A DNA stretch of 64,000 nucleotides from JAPLKX01 sp035530195 (GTDB taxonomy: Bacteria > Hydrogenedentota > Hydrogenedentia > Hydrogenedentales > SLHB01): assembly GCA_035530195.1 (NCBI GenBank), contig DATKVG010000160.1, positions 11,325-75,324 on the forward strand. Direction: 5' to 3'. Shown here in pieces: positions 16,783 through 29,235 of this stretch (the stretch's first letter is position 1; every line of letters starts with the position of its first letter). The position numbers and the translations under genes were made by a program. The notes beneath the pieces were generated by a model that made no database searches, had not been told where the DNA came from, and saw nothing but the letters and a program-made list of their open reading frames with translations.

Positions 16783-17315
16783 GCGGGAGTGTGTTGAAAT
16801 CGGCGCTGGCGGAAATGTGGTACCTGGTGGTGGTCCTGGTGGTGATCTCGCTGGTGGTGGTTTACAAACTGGCAACGGGGGGGGAGGCGGCTCCGGTCGG
16901 AGAGAAGCCCGGGGCTGCCGTGTCGCGGGGTGTGTCCGCGCCGGATATCCCTGTCACGGCCATGCAGATCCCGCGGCGGTCTGAGGAGGAGAAAGCAAGG
17001 ACCACCATTGCCGACTACCAGAAACGGTTCGCGGAAAACGCCCGCGGGAAAGACGCGCCCGCGTACCTGTTGGCGATCGGCAACCTCAACAAACAGAAAC
17101 TCAAGAACTTTAAGGAGGCCGCGCGCAACTACGCGCTGCTCATCAACGATTACCCTGAGTGGGAGGGAATCGCTGGCGTGTATCCGCAATTGATAAGTTG
17201 CTACGAACTGCTCAACGACCAGGACGGCCTGCGGTGGCTCTACAGGGAGATGAGGGAGAAGTTCCCGCCCGAATCCAACGAATACAAGTACGCGCAGGCA
17301 AAACTGAATCCGTAA
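16779..17315 (+). CDS. Single-pass membrane protein with TPR-like periplasmic domain
   Basis: A 178-residue protein with one N-terminal membrane helix (MWYLVVVLVVISLVVVYKLA, about 13-32), a low-complexity linker, and a helical domain of TPR type (TTIADYQKRFAEN..., AYLLAIGNLNKQKLKNFKEAARNYALLIND, GVYPQLISCYELLNDQDGLRWLY). ATG at 16779 overlaps the previous stop and has GGAGAGAG 8 bases upstream; ATG 16761 is an alternative. As last gene of the pilin operon it might be an assembly or pilotin-like factor (inference). No specific family is recognised. Confidence 0.7.
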   Translation: MSGSVLKSALAEMWYLVVVLVVISLVVVYKLATGGEAAPVGEKPGAAVSRGVSAPDIPVTAMQIPRRSEEEKARTTIADYQKRFAENARGKDAPAYLLAIGNLNKQKLKNFKEAARNYALLINDYPEWEGIAGVYPQLISCYELLNDQDGLRWLYREMREKFPPESNEYKYAQAKLNP

Positions 17316-17338
17316 TTGCCGACATCGCCGATGCCGGC

Positions 17339-18739
17339 CTACTGATCCTTGACGGGCCACTCTTGGGAAAGTGTTCTTGCGCTTCTTATGAAGGATTGGA
17401 GTCGCTTGACGATCTTCGGGAGGTCGTCTGCGACGTTGTCGGCCTCGCCACGATCCTTTGACAGGTCATACAGCTCGAGCGGCTGTGCGGGCTTGAGCCA
17501 GACGGCTTTCCAATCGCCGACGCGCGCGGCGCGTTTATAGCCGCCTTCGTGAAACTCCCAGTACAGCGGCTTGTGATCGACGGGCGCGGCGTCGAGCAGG
17601 TGCGCCGCGATTGATTGGCCGTCGATGCCTTCCGGCACGCGATCCGGCGTGCCCGCCAGGGCCGCCGCCGTCGGCATGAAATCCCAGAACGCCCAGACGG
17701 CGTGCGATTCGCGCGGCGTGATCCGGCCCGGCCACTTCACCATCGCCGGCACGCGGATGCCGCCGTCGTACAGGTCGCGTTTGATGCCGCGCAACGGGCC
17801 GCTGCTCTTGAAAAAGTCCGGCCGGGCGCCGCCTTCCTTGTGCGTGCCGTTGTCGCTGCTGAAAAAGACGGCCGTATCCTGCTCGATGCCGAGGTCGCGC
17901 AGTTTTTGCATCAGCGCGCCCACGTCCCGGTCGAGCCTCGAGATCATCGCGGCGTGGCCTTTCTGCGGGCCGGGCCAATCTTCGTTAGCGTAGGGGCCGT
18001 AGTCAGGCACTTCCATGCCGTCGCCGGTGGCCCGGCCGCCCTCGTTGTTGGCGTGGGGGACGGTGTAGGCGAGGTAGAGGAAGAACGGCCCGTCCTTATG
18101 TTGCCCGACGTAGTCGATCGCCTCGCGCGTGAACAGGTCGTGGCTGTACTGGGCGCGGCCGGTGCTATAGCCCTTCTGCTCGGTGCTCTCGACGTTACCG
18201 TCGAGCGGCACTTTTTCCTCGTTGCGCCACAGATATTCGGGGTAGTAATTGTGGGCATGGGCCTGGTTGAGGTAGCCGAAGAAATAATCGAACCCTTTTT
18301 GGTTGGGGATGCCGGTGGTGGCGGGTTCGCCGAGGCCCCATTTGCCGATCAAAGCGGTGTGGTAGCCCGCGAATTTGAGCACTTCCGCCACCGTCGTGTC
18401 TTCCGGCAGCAGGGGGACGAGCTTGTTGCCGCGGATTCTGGCGTGGCCGGTGTGCAGGCCCGTCATCAGGCAGCAGCGCGACGGGGCACACACGGTGCTG
18501 CCCGCGTAGCATTGCGTAAACCGGATGCCCTCGCGCGCGAACGCGTCCAGGTTAGGCGTCTTGATCTTTTGCTGGCCATAACAGCCCAGGTCGCCGTACC
18601 CCAGGTCGTCGGCGAGGATGAAGATGATGTTTGGCGGCTTCGGTTGGGCCTGAGCGGGAGATGTGCCCCCGAGGGCGGCCCCGGCAAGGCCGGCCAGGCT
18701 TGTTTTGAACATGCTGCGTCGGGAGATTTTCATGGTCAT
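17339..18739 (-). CDS. Secreted type I sulfatase (arylsulfatase A-like)
   Basis: A 466-residue formylglycine-dependent sulfatase. The N-terminus is a Tat-like or Sec signal (KISRRSMFKTSLAGLAGAALGG...AQAQ). The metal site begins NIIFILADDLGYGDLG (Asp44, Asp45), and the active-site motif is C84-A-P86-S87-R88 within VCAPSRCCLMTG, so Cys84 must be oxidised to formylglycine. Later metal residues lie in FFSSDNGTHKEGG. Sulfatases of this set act on sulfated polysaccharides in Planctomycetota-like bacteria. ATG at 18739 has GGAG 9 bases upstream. No maturase is adjacent: the SUMF1-domain protein at 26 kb lacks the catalytic cysteines. Confidence 0.93.
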   Translation of the reverse strand: MTMKISRRSMFKTSLAGLAGAALGGTSPAQAQPKPPNIIFILADDLGYGDLGCYGQQKIKTPNLDAFAREGIRFTQCYAGSTVCAPSRCCLMTGLHTGHARIRGNKLVPLLPEDTTVAEVLKFAGYHTALIGKWGLGEPATTGIPNQKGFDYFFGYLNQAHAHNYYPEYLWRNEEKVPLDGNVESTEQKGYSTGRAQYSHDLFTREAIDYVGQHKDGPFFLYLAYTVPHANNEGGRATGDGMEVPDYGPYANEDWPGPQKGHAAMISRLDRDVGALMQKLRDLGIEQDTAVFFSSDNGTHKEGGARPDFFKSSGPLRGIKRDLYDGGIRVPAMVKWPGRITPRESHAVWAFWDFMPTAAALAGTPDRVPEGIDGQSIAAHLLDAAPVDHKPLYWEFHEGGYKRAARVGDWKAVWLKPAQPLELYDLSKDRGEADNVADDLPKIVKRLQSFIRSARTLSQEWPVKDQ

Positions 18740-18814
18740 AGTGCTTGGCTCCAAGTTTGAACGCTATGATGCAGCGTGCAGGCCGGGTTGTGCAAGGGGA
18801 CGACACTGTGGACC

Positions 18815-18835
18815 GTGCAGGCGAGACGCCTGCAC
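18815..18835. repeat. Perfect 9-bp hairpin repeat (GTGCAGGCG-AGA-CGCCTGCAC)
   Basis: A 21-bp perfect stem-loop upstream of the sulfatase. A copy with two changes lies at 48491-48511 in reverse orientation, which makes it a dispersed palindromic repeat rather than a local regulatory site. Confidence 0.8.
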
Positions 18836-18901
18836 TACAATAGACAAAAAGCGGGGACAGAGGGGCTGGTGAGAAAGTCAGGCAACTGAATTGGAAGCAC
18901 G

Positions 18902-18971
18902 CGAAAAGCGGGGACAGACACGCTTTTTTCAAACTGCCGAAAAAAAGCGAGTCAGTCCCCGTTTTTCGCTT
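18902..18971. repeat. REP-like ~70-bp hairpin repeat, copy 1
   Basis: An imperfect palindrome: 23-bp arms GCGAAAAGCGGGGACAGACA.. and ..GTCAGTCCCCGTTTTTCGC (3 mismatches) enclosing a second stem TTTTTTC/GAAAAAA with loop AAACTGCC. It starts at the pheA stop codon and so probably ends the uvrD-pheA transcript. A near-identical copy in the opposite orientation is at 56200-56269. A single-arm fragment (AAAAAGCGGGGACAGAGGGG) lies at 18846-18865. Confidence 0.85.
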
Positions 18972-20040
18972 ATTCCTCGACTTCGCCCTGGGGGTAGGAG
19001 CCGAGGATCTTTATCTCGTTGCAGTATTCGCCGACTTTCTCGAGCACATCGGTCACGGCGGGTTCGGTGACGTGGCCGAGCATGTCGATGAAGAAGACGT
19101 ATTCCCAGGCTTTTTTGCGGGACGGGCGGGACTCGATTCTCGTCAGGTTGATGTTGTCTTCGTAGAACGGGAGCAGCAGGCTGTAAAGCGCACCGGGCCG
19201 GTCTTTGACGCTGATGAGGATGGACGTTTTGTCTTTTCCGGTGGGTTTGGCGAGCTGGTGGCCGACCACGAAGAAACGGGTGTAATTGTTGGGCGAGTCT
19301 TCGATTCGGGCGACGAGGATGTCGAGGTTGTATGTTTGGGCGGCAATCTCGCTGGCGATTGCGGCTGCGCCGGGCTCGCCGTGGGCGATCCGGGCGGCCT
19401 CGGCGGTGCTCGATGTGTCGATGATCTCGGCGTTGGGCAGGTTGGCCCGCAGCCAGTTTCTGCACTGGACAAACGCATTGTCCTTCGAATAGACGCGCTT
19501 GATCTGGTCCATGGGGCAGTTGGCGAGGAGGTTCTGGGTAATCTGCATGAGGACCTCGTTGACAATCTTGAGGTCGGAATTGACGAACCGGTCCAGCGTG
19601 TCGTGTACGCCGCCGCCCATCGAACTCTCGACCGGCACGACACCGTAATCGATCCGTTTCCGCTCGACTTCGGTGAAGATGTCGGACAGCGCGGCGAGCG
19701 GATGGTAATCGGCCGTCACGCCGAACACCCTCATTGCCGCCATGTGGCTGAACGTGTCGCTCGGCCCGAGGAACGCCACCGAGATCTGTTTTTCAAGTGC
19801 GCGGATGCTGCTGATGACTTCGCGGTAAATCGCTTTGACGGCCTGCTCGGGCAGCGGCCCGCTGTTCTGTTTGCGGAGCTTCTCGAAGACGGCTTTTTCG
19901 CGCTCGGGCACGTAAAACGCGGCGTCGGTGGACCGCTTGATAGCGCCGATATCGACGGCGCATTGGGCCCGCTCGTTGAGCAGCTTGAGGATTTGCTCGT
20001 CGAGCGCGTCGATTTTGGCGCGAATTTCATCCAGGTTCAC
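18970..20040 (-). CDS. pheA: Bifunctional chorismate mutase / prephenate dehydratase
   Basis: A 356-residue P-protein for phenylalanine synthesis. Residues 1-85 are an AroQ chorismate mutase (MNLDEIRAKIDALDEQILKLLNERA, YVPEREK). Residues ~88-270 are prephenate dehydratase with VAFLGPSDTFSH, GVVPVESSMGGGVHDTLD and the catalytic-region motif NNYTRFFVV. The C-terminal ACT domain (from ~280) has the Phe-binding motifs GALYSLL and ESRPS, so feedback inhibition is expected. The start is GTG, overlapping the helicase stop (GTGA). It is 3' in a two-gene operon with the helicase, an unusual partner. Confidence 0.94.
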   Translation of the reverse strand: MNLDEIRAKIDALDEQILKLLNERAQCAVDIGAIKRSTDAAFYVPEREKAVFEKLRKQNSGPLPEQAVKAIYREVISSIRALEKQISVAFLGPSDTFSHMAAMRVFGVTADYHPLAALSDIFTEVERKRIDYGVVPVESSMGGGVHDTLDRFVNSDLKIVNEVLMQITQNLLANCPMDQIKRVYSKDNAFVQCRNWLRANLPNAEIIDTSSTAEAARIAHGEPGAAAIASEIAAQTYNLDILVARIEDSPNNYTRFFVVGHQLAKPTGKDKTSILISVKDRPGALYSLLLPFYEDNINLTRIESRPSRKKAWEYVFFIDMLGHVTEPAVTDVLEKVGEYCNEIKILGSYPQGEVEE

Positions 20041-22208
20041 TTTTTCTTTCCCTCGATAATCTGCAATGGCGACTGGCTCACCATGAACATTTTCACACTC
20101 CCCGAATTAAACCGGATCTTCGCACGCAGTTTGTCGCCCGACCCGGTCGTGTACATCACATATCCCCGGCCGAACTTCGGATGGTGCACGGGCGTGCCCG
20201 TCTTCATCGCCCCTTCCGCCACGGCATCCGCCGCGGCTTCCGGGGGCTGTCCGCCGACGGGCCGCTTCGCCAGCGAGGGACGCCCGGCCGGCATCTCGCG
20301 CGGCTCCTTCCGCACCCGCACCAACTGCCCGCCGATTTCGTGCACAAACCGCGAGAGGGCGCGATCCTCTCTGGCGCCATGCATCATGCGCGACTGGGCC
20401 GCCGTCAGCGTCAGCTTTTTGCGCGCGCGCGTCATCGCCACGTAACACAGCCGCCGCTCTTCTTCAACCTCGCGTTCGGACTCGGCCGTCACGTGCGGCA
20501 GCAATCCTGCCTCCAACCCTATCAGGAACACCGTGTCGAACTCAAGCCCCTTGGCGCTGTGACAGGTCAGCAACGTGACGGCGCCCTCGCGCACGGCCAG
20601 TTCGTCGGCCTCGCTGTACAGCGCCAAATCCTGCAGGAACTCCACAACCCCGCCCGTCTGCTGCCCGTCGAACTGGGCGCACGCCGACAAGAATTCGTCC
20701 ACCGTTTCGAGCCGGGACCGGAAATCCTTCTCGTCGGACTGCCGCAGGTACTCGCGGTACTTTGTCGTGTCGAGAATCAGGTTGACGAGATCGCGCACGG
20801 GCATCCGCTTGCTCTGGTATGCGAGGTCGTCGATCAGATGGACAAACCCGAGCGCCGCATTGCGCATCCGCGGGTTGAGCGTTTGGTCGTGTTCGGTGTC
20901 GCGCAACACCCCGAGCAGCGGCTCGTTCCGCTCTTTGGCGTATTCCTCGAACCGTTCCATGGTGACGCCGCCGATGCCGCGCGGGGGCACGGCGATGATC
21001 CTGCGCAGCGATTCGTCGTCGGCCGGGTTTACCAGCAGCCGCATGTAGCCGAGCAGGTCCTTGATTTCCTTACGGCTGTAAAACCGCACGCCGCCAACCA
21101 CGACGTAGTTCATTCCGCGCCGGCGTAACGCTTCCTCGACCAGGCGCGACTGCCAGTTCGCCCGATACAATACCGCAGACCGTTCCGCGCCATCGCCCAG
21201 CTTCTTCACTTCCTCGACCACCCACTCCGCCTCCTCCTCGGCCGACCCCGCCACGTAAAAGCCCACGGGCTCGCCGTGCTTGTGGGCGGTGTAGAGCGTC
21301 TTGCCGAGCCGGCGCCGGTTGTTTTTTACCAGCTCGTTGGCCGCAGCCAGGATCGGCGCGGTGCTGCGATAGTTCTGTTCGAGCCGAACGACGCGCGCGT
21401 TCTCGAAATCGCGCTCAAAATCGAGGATGTTCCGGATGTTGGCGCCGCGCCACGAGTAGATGCTCTGGTCTTCGTCGCCGACGACGAAGATGTTGCCGTG
21501 GCCGTCGGTGAGCAATCGGGCGATCTCGTACTGCGCCCGGTTGGTGTCCTGGTACTCGTCGACGAGGATGTGTCTGTACCTTCGCCGGTACTTGTCTCGC
21601 GCGTCTTCGTGCTCGCGCAGCAGCCGCACCAGCAGCACGAGCAGGTCGTCGAAATCGAGCGCCGACGCACGCCGCAGCGCGTCGTGGTACTGGTTCCACA
21701 ACAGCCGGCACGTCTCCTCGGCGTCATTCGAGCACGGCGCGGAGTCCGGCTCGGCGAGATCCTGTTTGAGGCGGCTGATCCAGCTCACGACGTCGCGCGG
21801 CGTCAGTTTGACGTGCGTCGCGGGCAGGTCGCGAAGGAGCCGCCGCATCAGCGAGAGTTGGTCGGCCTCGTCGAAGATGGTGAACGACGGCCGCAACCCG
21901 AGCCGCTCGATCTCGCGGCGCAGCACGTACAGCGCAAAGGCATGAAACGTGCCCACCCACGACGCCAGCCGTTCCGTTCCCAGCCGGCCCATCACGCGCG
22001 CGATGACGCGCGCCCGCATCTCGTTGGCCGCGCGGTTCGTGAATGTCAGGGCGAGGATGTTGCGGGGGTCGACGCCGCGCTCTTCGATCAGCCACACGAT
22101 CCGCTCGACGATTACGCGCGTCTTGCCGGTTCCCGCGCCCGCCAAAACGAGGGTGGGACCATCGGGGGAAGTCGCTGCGGTGCGTTGCGCTTCGTTGAGT
22201 TCAATCAT
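20037..22208 (-). CDS. UvrD/PcrA-family superfamily 1 DNA helicase
   Basis: A 723-residue 3'-5' helicase for repair and removal of RecA or replication blocks. Visible motifs: Q-motif LNEAQRTAA, Walker A AGAGTGKT at 23-30, motif II DEYQDTN, motif III GDEDQSIYSWRGA, motif IV LEQNYRS, motif V TCHSAKGLEFD and motif VI EEERRLCYVAMTRA. The C-terminal ~50 residues match the PcrA Tudor-like domain (HHPKFGRGYV...). The alternative names UvrD, PcrA and Rep cannot be separated with certainty, but the C-terminal domain favours PcrA/UvrD. It heads the operon with pheA. Confidence 0.94.
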   Translation of the reverse strand: MIELNEAQRTAATSPDGPTLVLAGAGTGKTRVIVERIVWLIEERGVDPRNILALTFTNRAANEMRARVIARVMGRLGTERLASWVGTFHAFALYVLRREIERLGLRPSFTIFDEADQLSLMRRLLRDLPATHVKLTPRDVVSWISRLKQDLAEPDSAPCSNDAEETCRLLWNQYHDALRRASALDFDDLLVLLVRLLREHEDARDKYRRRYRHILVDEYQDTNRAQYEIARLLTDGHGNIFVVGDEDQSIYSWRGANIRNILDFERDFENARVVRLEQNYRSTAPILAAANELVKNNRRRLGKTLYTAHKHGEPVGFYVAGSAEEEAEWVVEEVKKLGDGAERSAVLYRANWQSRLVEEALRRRGMNYVVVGGVRFYSRKEIKDLLGYMRLLVNPADDESLRRIIAVPPRGIGGVTMERFEEYAKERNEPLLGVLRDTEHDQTLNPRMRNAALGFVHLIDDLAYQSKRMPVRDLVNLILDTTKYREYLRQSDEKDFRSRLETVDEFLSACAQFDGQQTGGVVEFLQDLALYSEADELAVREGAVTLLTCHSAKGLEFDTVFLIGLEAGLLPHVTAESEREVEEERRLCYVAMTRARKKLTLTAAQSRMMHGAREDRALSRFVHEIGGQLVRVRKEPREMPAGRPSLAKRPVGGQPPEAAADAVAEGAMKTGTPVHHPKFGRGYVMYTTGSGDKLRAKIRFNSGSVKMFMVSQSPLQIIEGKKK

Positions 22209-22223
22209 CTTTGAATTTTAACC

Positions 22224-22250
22224 ACAAAGAGTACAAAGAGTACAAAGAGT
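22224..22250. repeat. 9-bp tandem repeat, three units (ACAAAGAGT)
   Basis: Three perfect ACAAAGAGT units directly upstream of the helicase gene; related to the AAAGAACGC-type repeats at four other intergenic sites in the window. Confidence 0.85.
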
Positions 22251-22318
22251 AACCCCGATTCCTTGCGCCGGATGTTCAAACCCTGCATAATCCGGCAAAA
22301 CAATAAGGAGGCTGCCTG

Positions 22319-22765
22319 ATGGGTGCCGACCAAACCGAGGCGCACTACCGCAAGCTGGAAAACATGTACCTTGGGGCGCCCGTCAACGCCTACTACAAGC
22401 CGCAAATCCGCATCGGGCAGGGGCGAGCAGACCTGGTGTTTCCGGTCCGCCACGACCTCTACCACGCGGCCAACGCGGTTCACGGCGCCTCATATTTCAA
22501 AGCTATTGACGATGCGGCGTTCTTCGCAGCCAACAGCCTGGTGTTCGACGTGTTCCTGCTGACGGCGAGCCTCACCTGCTACCTCGTGCGGCCGATTACC
22601 GAAGGCGAAATCCGGGCGGCGGGCTGCGCCGTTTGCGAGACACGGTCGGTCATCCTCGCCGAAACCGTCCTTACCGATTCCGGCGGCAATGAGATCGGCC
22701 GGGGCTCGGGCAGTTTCGTGCGGAGCAAAACCAAGCTGGACTCGGTTCCCGGTTACGGCAATTAG
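22319..22765 (+). CDS. PaaI-like hotdog-fold thioesterase
   Basis: A 148-residue single hotdog domain. The central helix region HAANAVHGASYFKAIDDAAFFAANS (about 43-67) has the family's HG..A...D pattern, followed by VLTDSGGNEIGRGSGSF, the usual last strands. Such proteins hydrolyse acyl-CoA or related thioesters. AAGGAGG lies 7 bases before the ATG. It is monocistronic and convergent with the large secreted protein downstream. Substrate unknown. Confidence 0.85.
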   Translation: MGADQTEAHYRKLENMYLGAPVNAYYKPQIRIGQGRADLVFPVRHDLYHAANAVHGASYFKAIDDAAFFAANSLVFDVFLLTASLTCYLVRPITEGEIRAAGCAVCETRSVILAETVLTDSGGNEIGRGSGSFVRSKTKLDSVPGYGN

Positions 22766-22769
22766 CCTC

Positions 22770-22829
22770 AAAAGAACGCAAAGAGCACAAAGATCTATTC
22801 TTGACTCTTTGTGATCTCTGCGTTCTTTG
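22770..22829. terminator. Convergent terminator formed by inverted AAAGAACGC repeats
   Basis: Two 24-base arms (22770-22793 and 22806-22829) pair at 21 of 24 positions around a 12-base loop, between convergent genes. The arms are copies of the 9-bp-period family found elsewhere. T-tracts are short, so end-of-transcript activity in both directions is an inference. Confidence 0.6.
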
Positions 22830-22833
22830 TGGC

Positions 22834-25800
22834 TTACATTTGTTCTTCCTGAAACTCCGGCTCGTCGGGCAGCGGCTTCTTATCCATCTTTCCATCTTTT
22901 GTAACTGCGCGATAGGCTCCGTTTGTTGCGGCGAAGCCGAAGTCGATGACTTTCCTTTCGGGGTTCCCGCGGCCTTCGATGGCGACCTGCCGGGCGTTGA
23001 CGTAGAACTCGCCTTCGGATTTACTCCACTCGACGATCACGCCATCTTTGCGTTCGATGGCCGATTCGGTGCCGTTCGCCGTGGCGTAGAACCCGTACAT
23101 CGGGAGTATGTGCCCGCTGGCGAGCGTCCAGTCGTCCGCGCCACGGTTCACCCAGACCTCGGCGCCGCGCGGGCGCGCGTTTTCCCACGTGACGTGCTGG
23201 CGGTGGATGTCGCCGCCGTCGAACTCGACGTCCTTCATCTGCGCACCGGCCAACGCCCGCATCAGGCCGTCCAGCAGCCAATATTTGCGCACGCCGTCGC
23301 GGCTGAACGGTGCAGGCGTCATGCCGGGGTGGCCGGTGAGGACCTCGGTGCAGATGTAGTCGTCGCTGTAAATGCCGTGGTTGGGCGCATCCAGCCCACC
23401 GCTGTATCGCGAGCCGTAGCCGGCGCCGTGTAGGGCGAACCGGTCGTGGTGCGCGAAATCCAGCCACGGGATGCGCTCGGAGTCTTTGCATTTGATGCGC
23501 CACACGGTCCACGGCGCATCTTTGGGCGGGTCGGACTCGACGCGCAGGTGGTTGGCCTGCGCGCCGTCGAGCGACCCGATGAGCTGATCGTGGCCGCTCT
23601 CGCTGATCTGTGGGGCGTTGTTGCCGAGCGTTTCACGGATCCAATTGAACGCATCGGCCCAGGCGTCGCGCGTGTACTTGCGGTCGAGGAACCGGCCGTC
23701 GCGCGTCCACGAGTCATACGGGCCGATGGACGACCACACATCGATGAAATAGGCGGAAGCGGCGGTGTTATCGCGGACGAACTCGACGTTCTGTTCGAGC
23801 ATCGGCCGGTACGCGTCCGTCAGCCACCGGTACGCCTGCGCGCCGCGGCCGGCGTTGAACCACCCGCGGATTGGGTAGCCGTCCGGTGTGAACGAGACGT
23901 TGTCGTAGAAGAAACTGTCGGCGTCGGGGTAGAGGTCGATGTAGTTGTCATGCAGGGCAAACAGCACGCCGTGATCTTTGCAGACCTGCGCCAGCCGCTG
24001 GAATTCTTCGAGCGTGCCGAACTGCGGGTTGGGCGGCCAGATCTCGGGCAGGCGGTAGTCATACCCCCACCGCTGCCAGTTGTGCCACACCACCGCGCTG
24101 TTCGTCATGCCGTACTCGAACGATTTGGCGAGTTTCTCCGCCGAATCCGCGTAATGGCCGCCCCACAGGTCGAACACGAACCGACCCGCCAGTTGAGGTA
24201 TGCCGGGAGCGGGTTTCAGCCCGTTGATATCGCGCCACACTCGCACCGCGTCCCACACGCTGGGCGCGGGGATGAACGTCATGGTGTGGTCGAGAGCCCC
24301 GTAGAGTGTGTACCGTGTTGCCCGCGGATCGACATGCAAGCGCGACGGCGGCAAATCAACCGCCTGCACCATGCCGAATCCCGGGGCGAATTCAAAACCA
24401 ACGAACGAGGTTGCCAACTGGTGCCCGTCAAAACCCAGGTCAAACGGCTCCGGCTCGACGAGAACGTTCCCCAGCCCCGCGTAAACGCGCTCCGCGGGCG
24501 CGGTCCACGGTCCCACTGACACGTCTTCGAGGTACACCGCCGACCATGGGATCGGCGCGGGCGTGTTTTCGAGCTTGAAGACCGCCCGCAACGCCCGCCC
24601 GTCGTCAACGTACAAGTGCACGACCACGTCGAACGTGCCGCGGTACGACGAGAACGTGTGGCGGTACGTTAGGCCGTTGTCCGATGGTTCGGCGGCGGCC
24701 CGCGTCAGCGCGTTGAGCGCCGACGATTCCGCGATCGAGTCGTCCAGCACGCGTGCTTCGAACCCGTCGAACGCGACCACGGCGTCGCCGTTCCAAAACG
24801 CGATCTGCGCGTCAAGCAACCCACGCGGGCCCGGTGTCACCCGGACCACGTACCGCCGGCCATCATTCTGGATAGCGCCAAGCTCGATGGACGGCAGGGG
24901 AGTGGGGGCGGCGGGTTCTTTAATGGCGCCCGCGGTCACGGTTGGATTGCCCCAATACGACGCGTCGCAGGCGGTGTTGTTCTGCGGCCCCGGGTGCGAT
25001 TCGAGTTGAAGCCGTATTGCCTGGCCCGCGAACCGCGACAGATCGACACCGAGTTCTTCCCATTGCTTCGCGGCTGAGTGGCGCTCGAACAGCACCTCGC
25101 CCAACTGGCCGTCCGGCGCGTCAAACGGCGTCACACGCACGCGGAACGTCACGCCGTCGCTGAGGCCTTCGGCCTCGGTACTGTCGCGGATGGCGGTTGC
25201 GGCGGTGAATCGGGCCGGCTCGCCCGCGGGCAGCCGCAGCGGGAATTCGACCAGCGCCGTTCCGGCGAGGCCGTTGTACCATGGCGGGTGGATGCCGATC
25301 GCGTCGCGCGAGTCGGGCCGCTGCACCATCACGCCCGGTGACACCGCGGCGCGTGTCCGTTCTTCGCTGCCTTGCCAGCCCGCGGGCAGCACGACGGGCG
25401 GCTCACCGTTCACTTGGATCACGGTGCGGCGGATGGGCATCCGCGCCAGCGACAATGAGCGCCCGGCGGCAACATCGAGCGGGCGCCAATCGGCCCCCGG
25501 TTGAAACTGAACCGTGCCGCCCGCCAGACACTCGATTATGGCGACGGGATGGGCCGTGAGGCGCGCGCCGCCCGACTCGAAGTCGACGTAAGCGTGAATC
25601 GGGTACAGCGCGTTGTACGTGCCCACGCCCGGCGTTACCTTGAACTCGACCGCTGTCTCCGCACCCGCAGACGCGGCCCACTGCGCCGATGCCGGCTCGA
25701 TGCTCCAGGGATCGATGACGCGCACACGCACGGTGCCTGCCAGCGGAGTCTCGCCCGAGTTTTTCAGCACGACGCGCGCGGGCATAGGTTCGTTCAGCGC

Positions 25801-25902
25801 GGTTGCTGTTGCGGGGGCTTCGATTCGGGCCTGAATCGGCCCTGCAACGTCTTCGGGCGGGTTAAACGAAAGCGCAATCAACAACGCGAAAGCAGCCGGC
25901 AT
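22834..25902 (-). CDS. Large secreted glycoside-hydrolase-like protein (TIM-barrel)
   Basis: A 1022-residue exported protein (signal MPAAFALLIALSFNPPEDVAG). The N-terminal third is beta-rich (alpha-adhesin/CARDB-like segment VRVRVIDPWSIEPASAQW, then a region resembling NPCBM-type carbohydrate modules, ERHSAAKQWEELGVDLS). The middle reads as a glycosidase barrel: HNWQRWGYDYRLPEIWPPNPQFG, VCKDHGVLFALHDNYIDLYPD, ASAYFIDVWSS and ISESGHDQLIGSLDG supply candidate acidic residues. The C-terminus is a beta domain. It resembles GH101-like or DUF5696 proteins only at the level of pattern; the family is not certain. GGAG lies 9 bases before the ATG. Confidence 0.65.
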   Translation of the reverse strand: MPAAFALLIALSFNPPEDVAGPIQARIEAPATATALNEPMPARVVLKNSGETPLAGTVRVRVIDPWSIEPASAQWAASAGAETAVEFKVTPGVGTYNALYPIHAYVDFESGGARLTAHPVAIIECLAGGTVQFQPGADWRPLDVAAGRSLSLARMPIRRTVIQVNGEPPVVLPAGWQGSEERTRAAVSPGVMVQRPDSRDAIGIHPPWYNGLAGTALVEFPLRLPAGEPARFTAATAIRDSTEAEGLSDGVTFRVRVTPFDAPDGQLGEVLFERHSAAKQWEELGVDLSRFAGQAIRLQLESHPGPQNNTACDASYWGNPTVTAGAIKEPAAPTPLPSIELGAIQNDGRRYVVRVTPGPRGLLDAQIAFWNGDAVVAFDGFEARVLDDSIAESSALNALTRAAAEPSDNGLTYRHTFSSYRGTFDVVVHLYVDDGRALRAVFKLENTPAPIPWSAVYLEDVSVGPWTAPAERVYAGLGNVLVEPEPFDLGFDGHQLATSFVGFEFAPGFGMVQAVDLPPSRLHVDPRATRYTLYGALDHTMTFIPAPSVWDAVRVWRDINGLKPAPGIPQLAGRFVFDLWGGHYADSAEKLAKSFEYGMTNSAVVWHNWQRWGYDYRLPEIWPPNPQFGTLEEFQRLAQVCKDHGVLFALHDNYIDLYPDADSFFYDNVSFTPDGYPIRGWFNAGRGAQAYRWLTDAYRPMLEQNVEFVRDNTAASAYFIDVWSSIGPYDSWTRDGRFLDRKYTRDAWADAFNWIRETLGNNAPQISESGHDQLIGSLDGAQANHLRVESDPPKDAPWTVWRIKCKDSERIPWLDFAHHDRFALHGAGYGSRYSGGLDAPNHGIYSDDYICTEVLTGHPGMTPAPFSRDGVRKYWLLDGLMRALAGAQMKDVEFDGGDIHRQHVTWENARPRGAEVWVNRGADDWTLASGHILPMYGFYATANGTESAIERKDGVIVEWSKSEGEFYVNARQVAIEGRGNPERKVIDFGFAATNGAYRAVTKDGKMDKKPLPDEPEFQEEQM

Positions 25903-26091
25903 AGTGATTTTCTCCGAGTTGGGGCCATAATACGCAATCCTGAAGAGGAAAAACAGCGAAGAAGTGGGCCAAATCGGAATTGGGCCCTGCGGTAAATCGC
26001 GCTGGAGCGCGTTAAAGCACGGCTCAATTTAGGGAGGCACGGCTTGCGTTTTTTGCTATAGTGTTGCCGAAGTAAGCGGGAGTGCAGGCCC

Positions 26092-29148
<3,057 letters not shown>

Positions 29149-29235
29149 GCGCCCGGCCGTCCATTGCCCAAGGTCTTCCCCGATGTTAGACTACCCCGCA
29201 AGAAAAAGTGCGCGCATGCGCGGGGAGAACATGCA

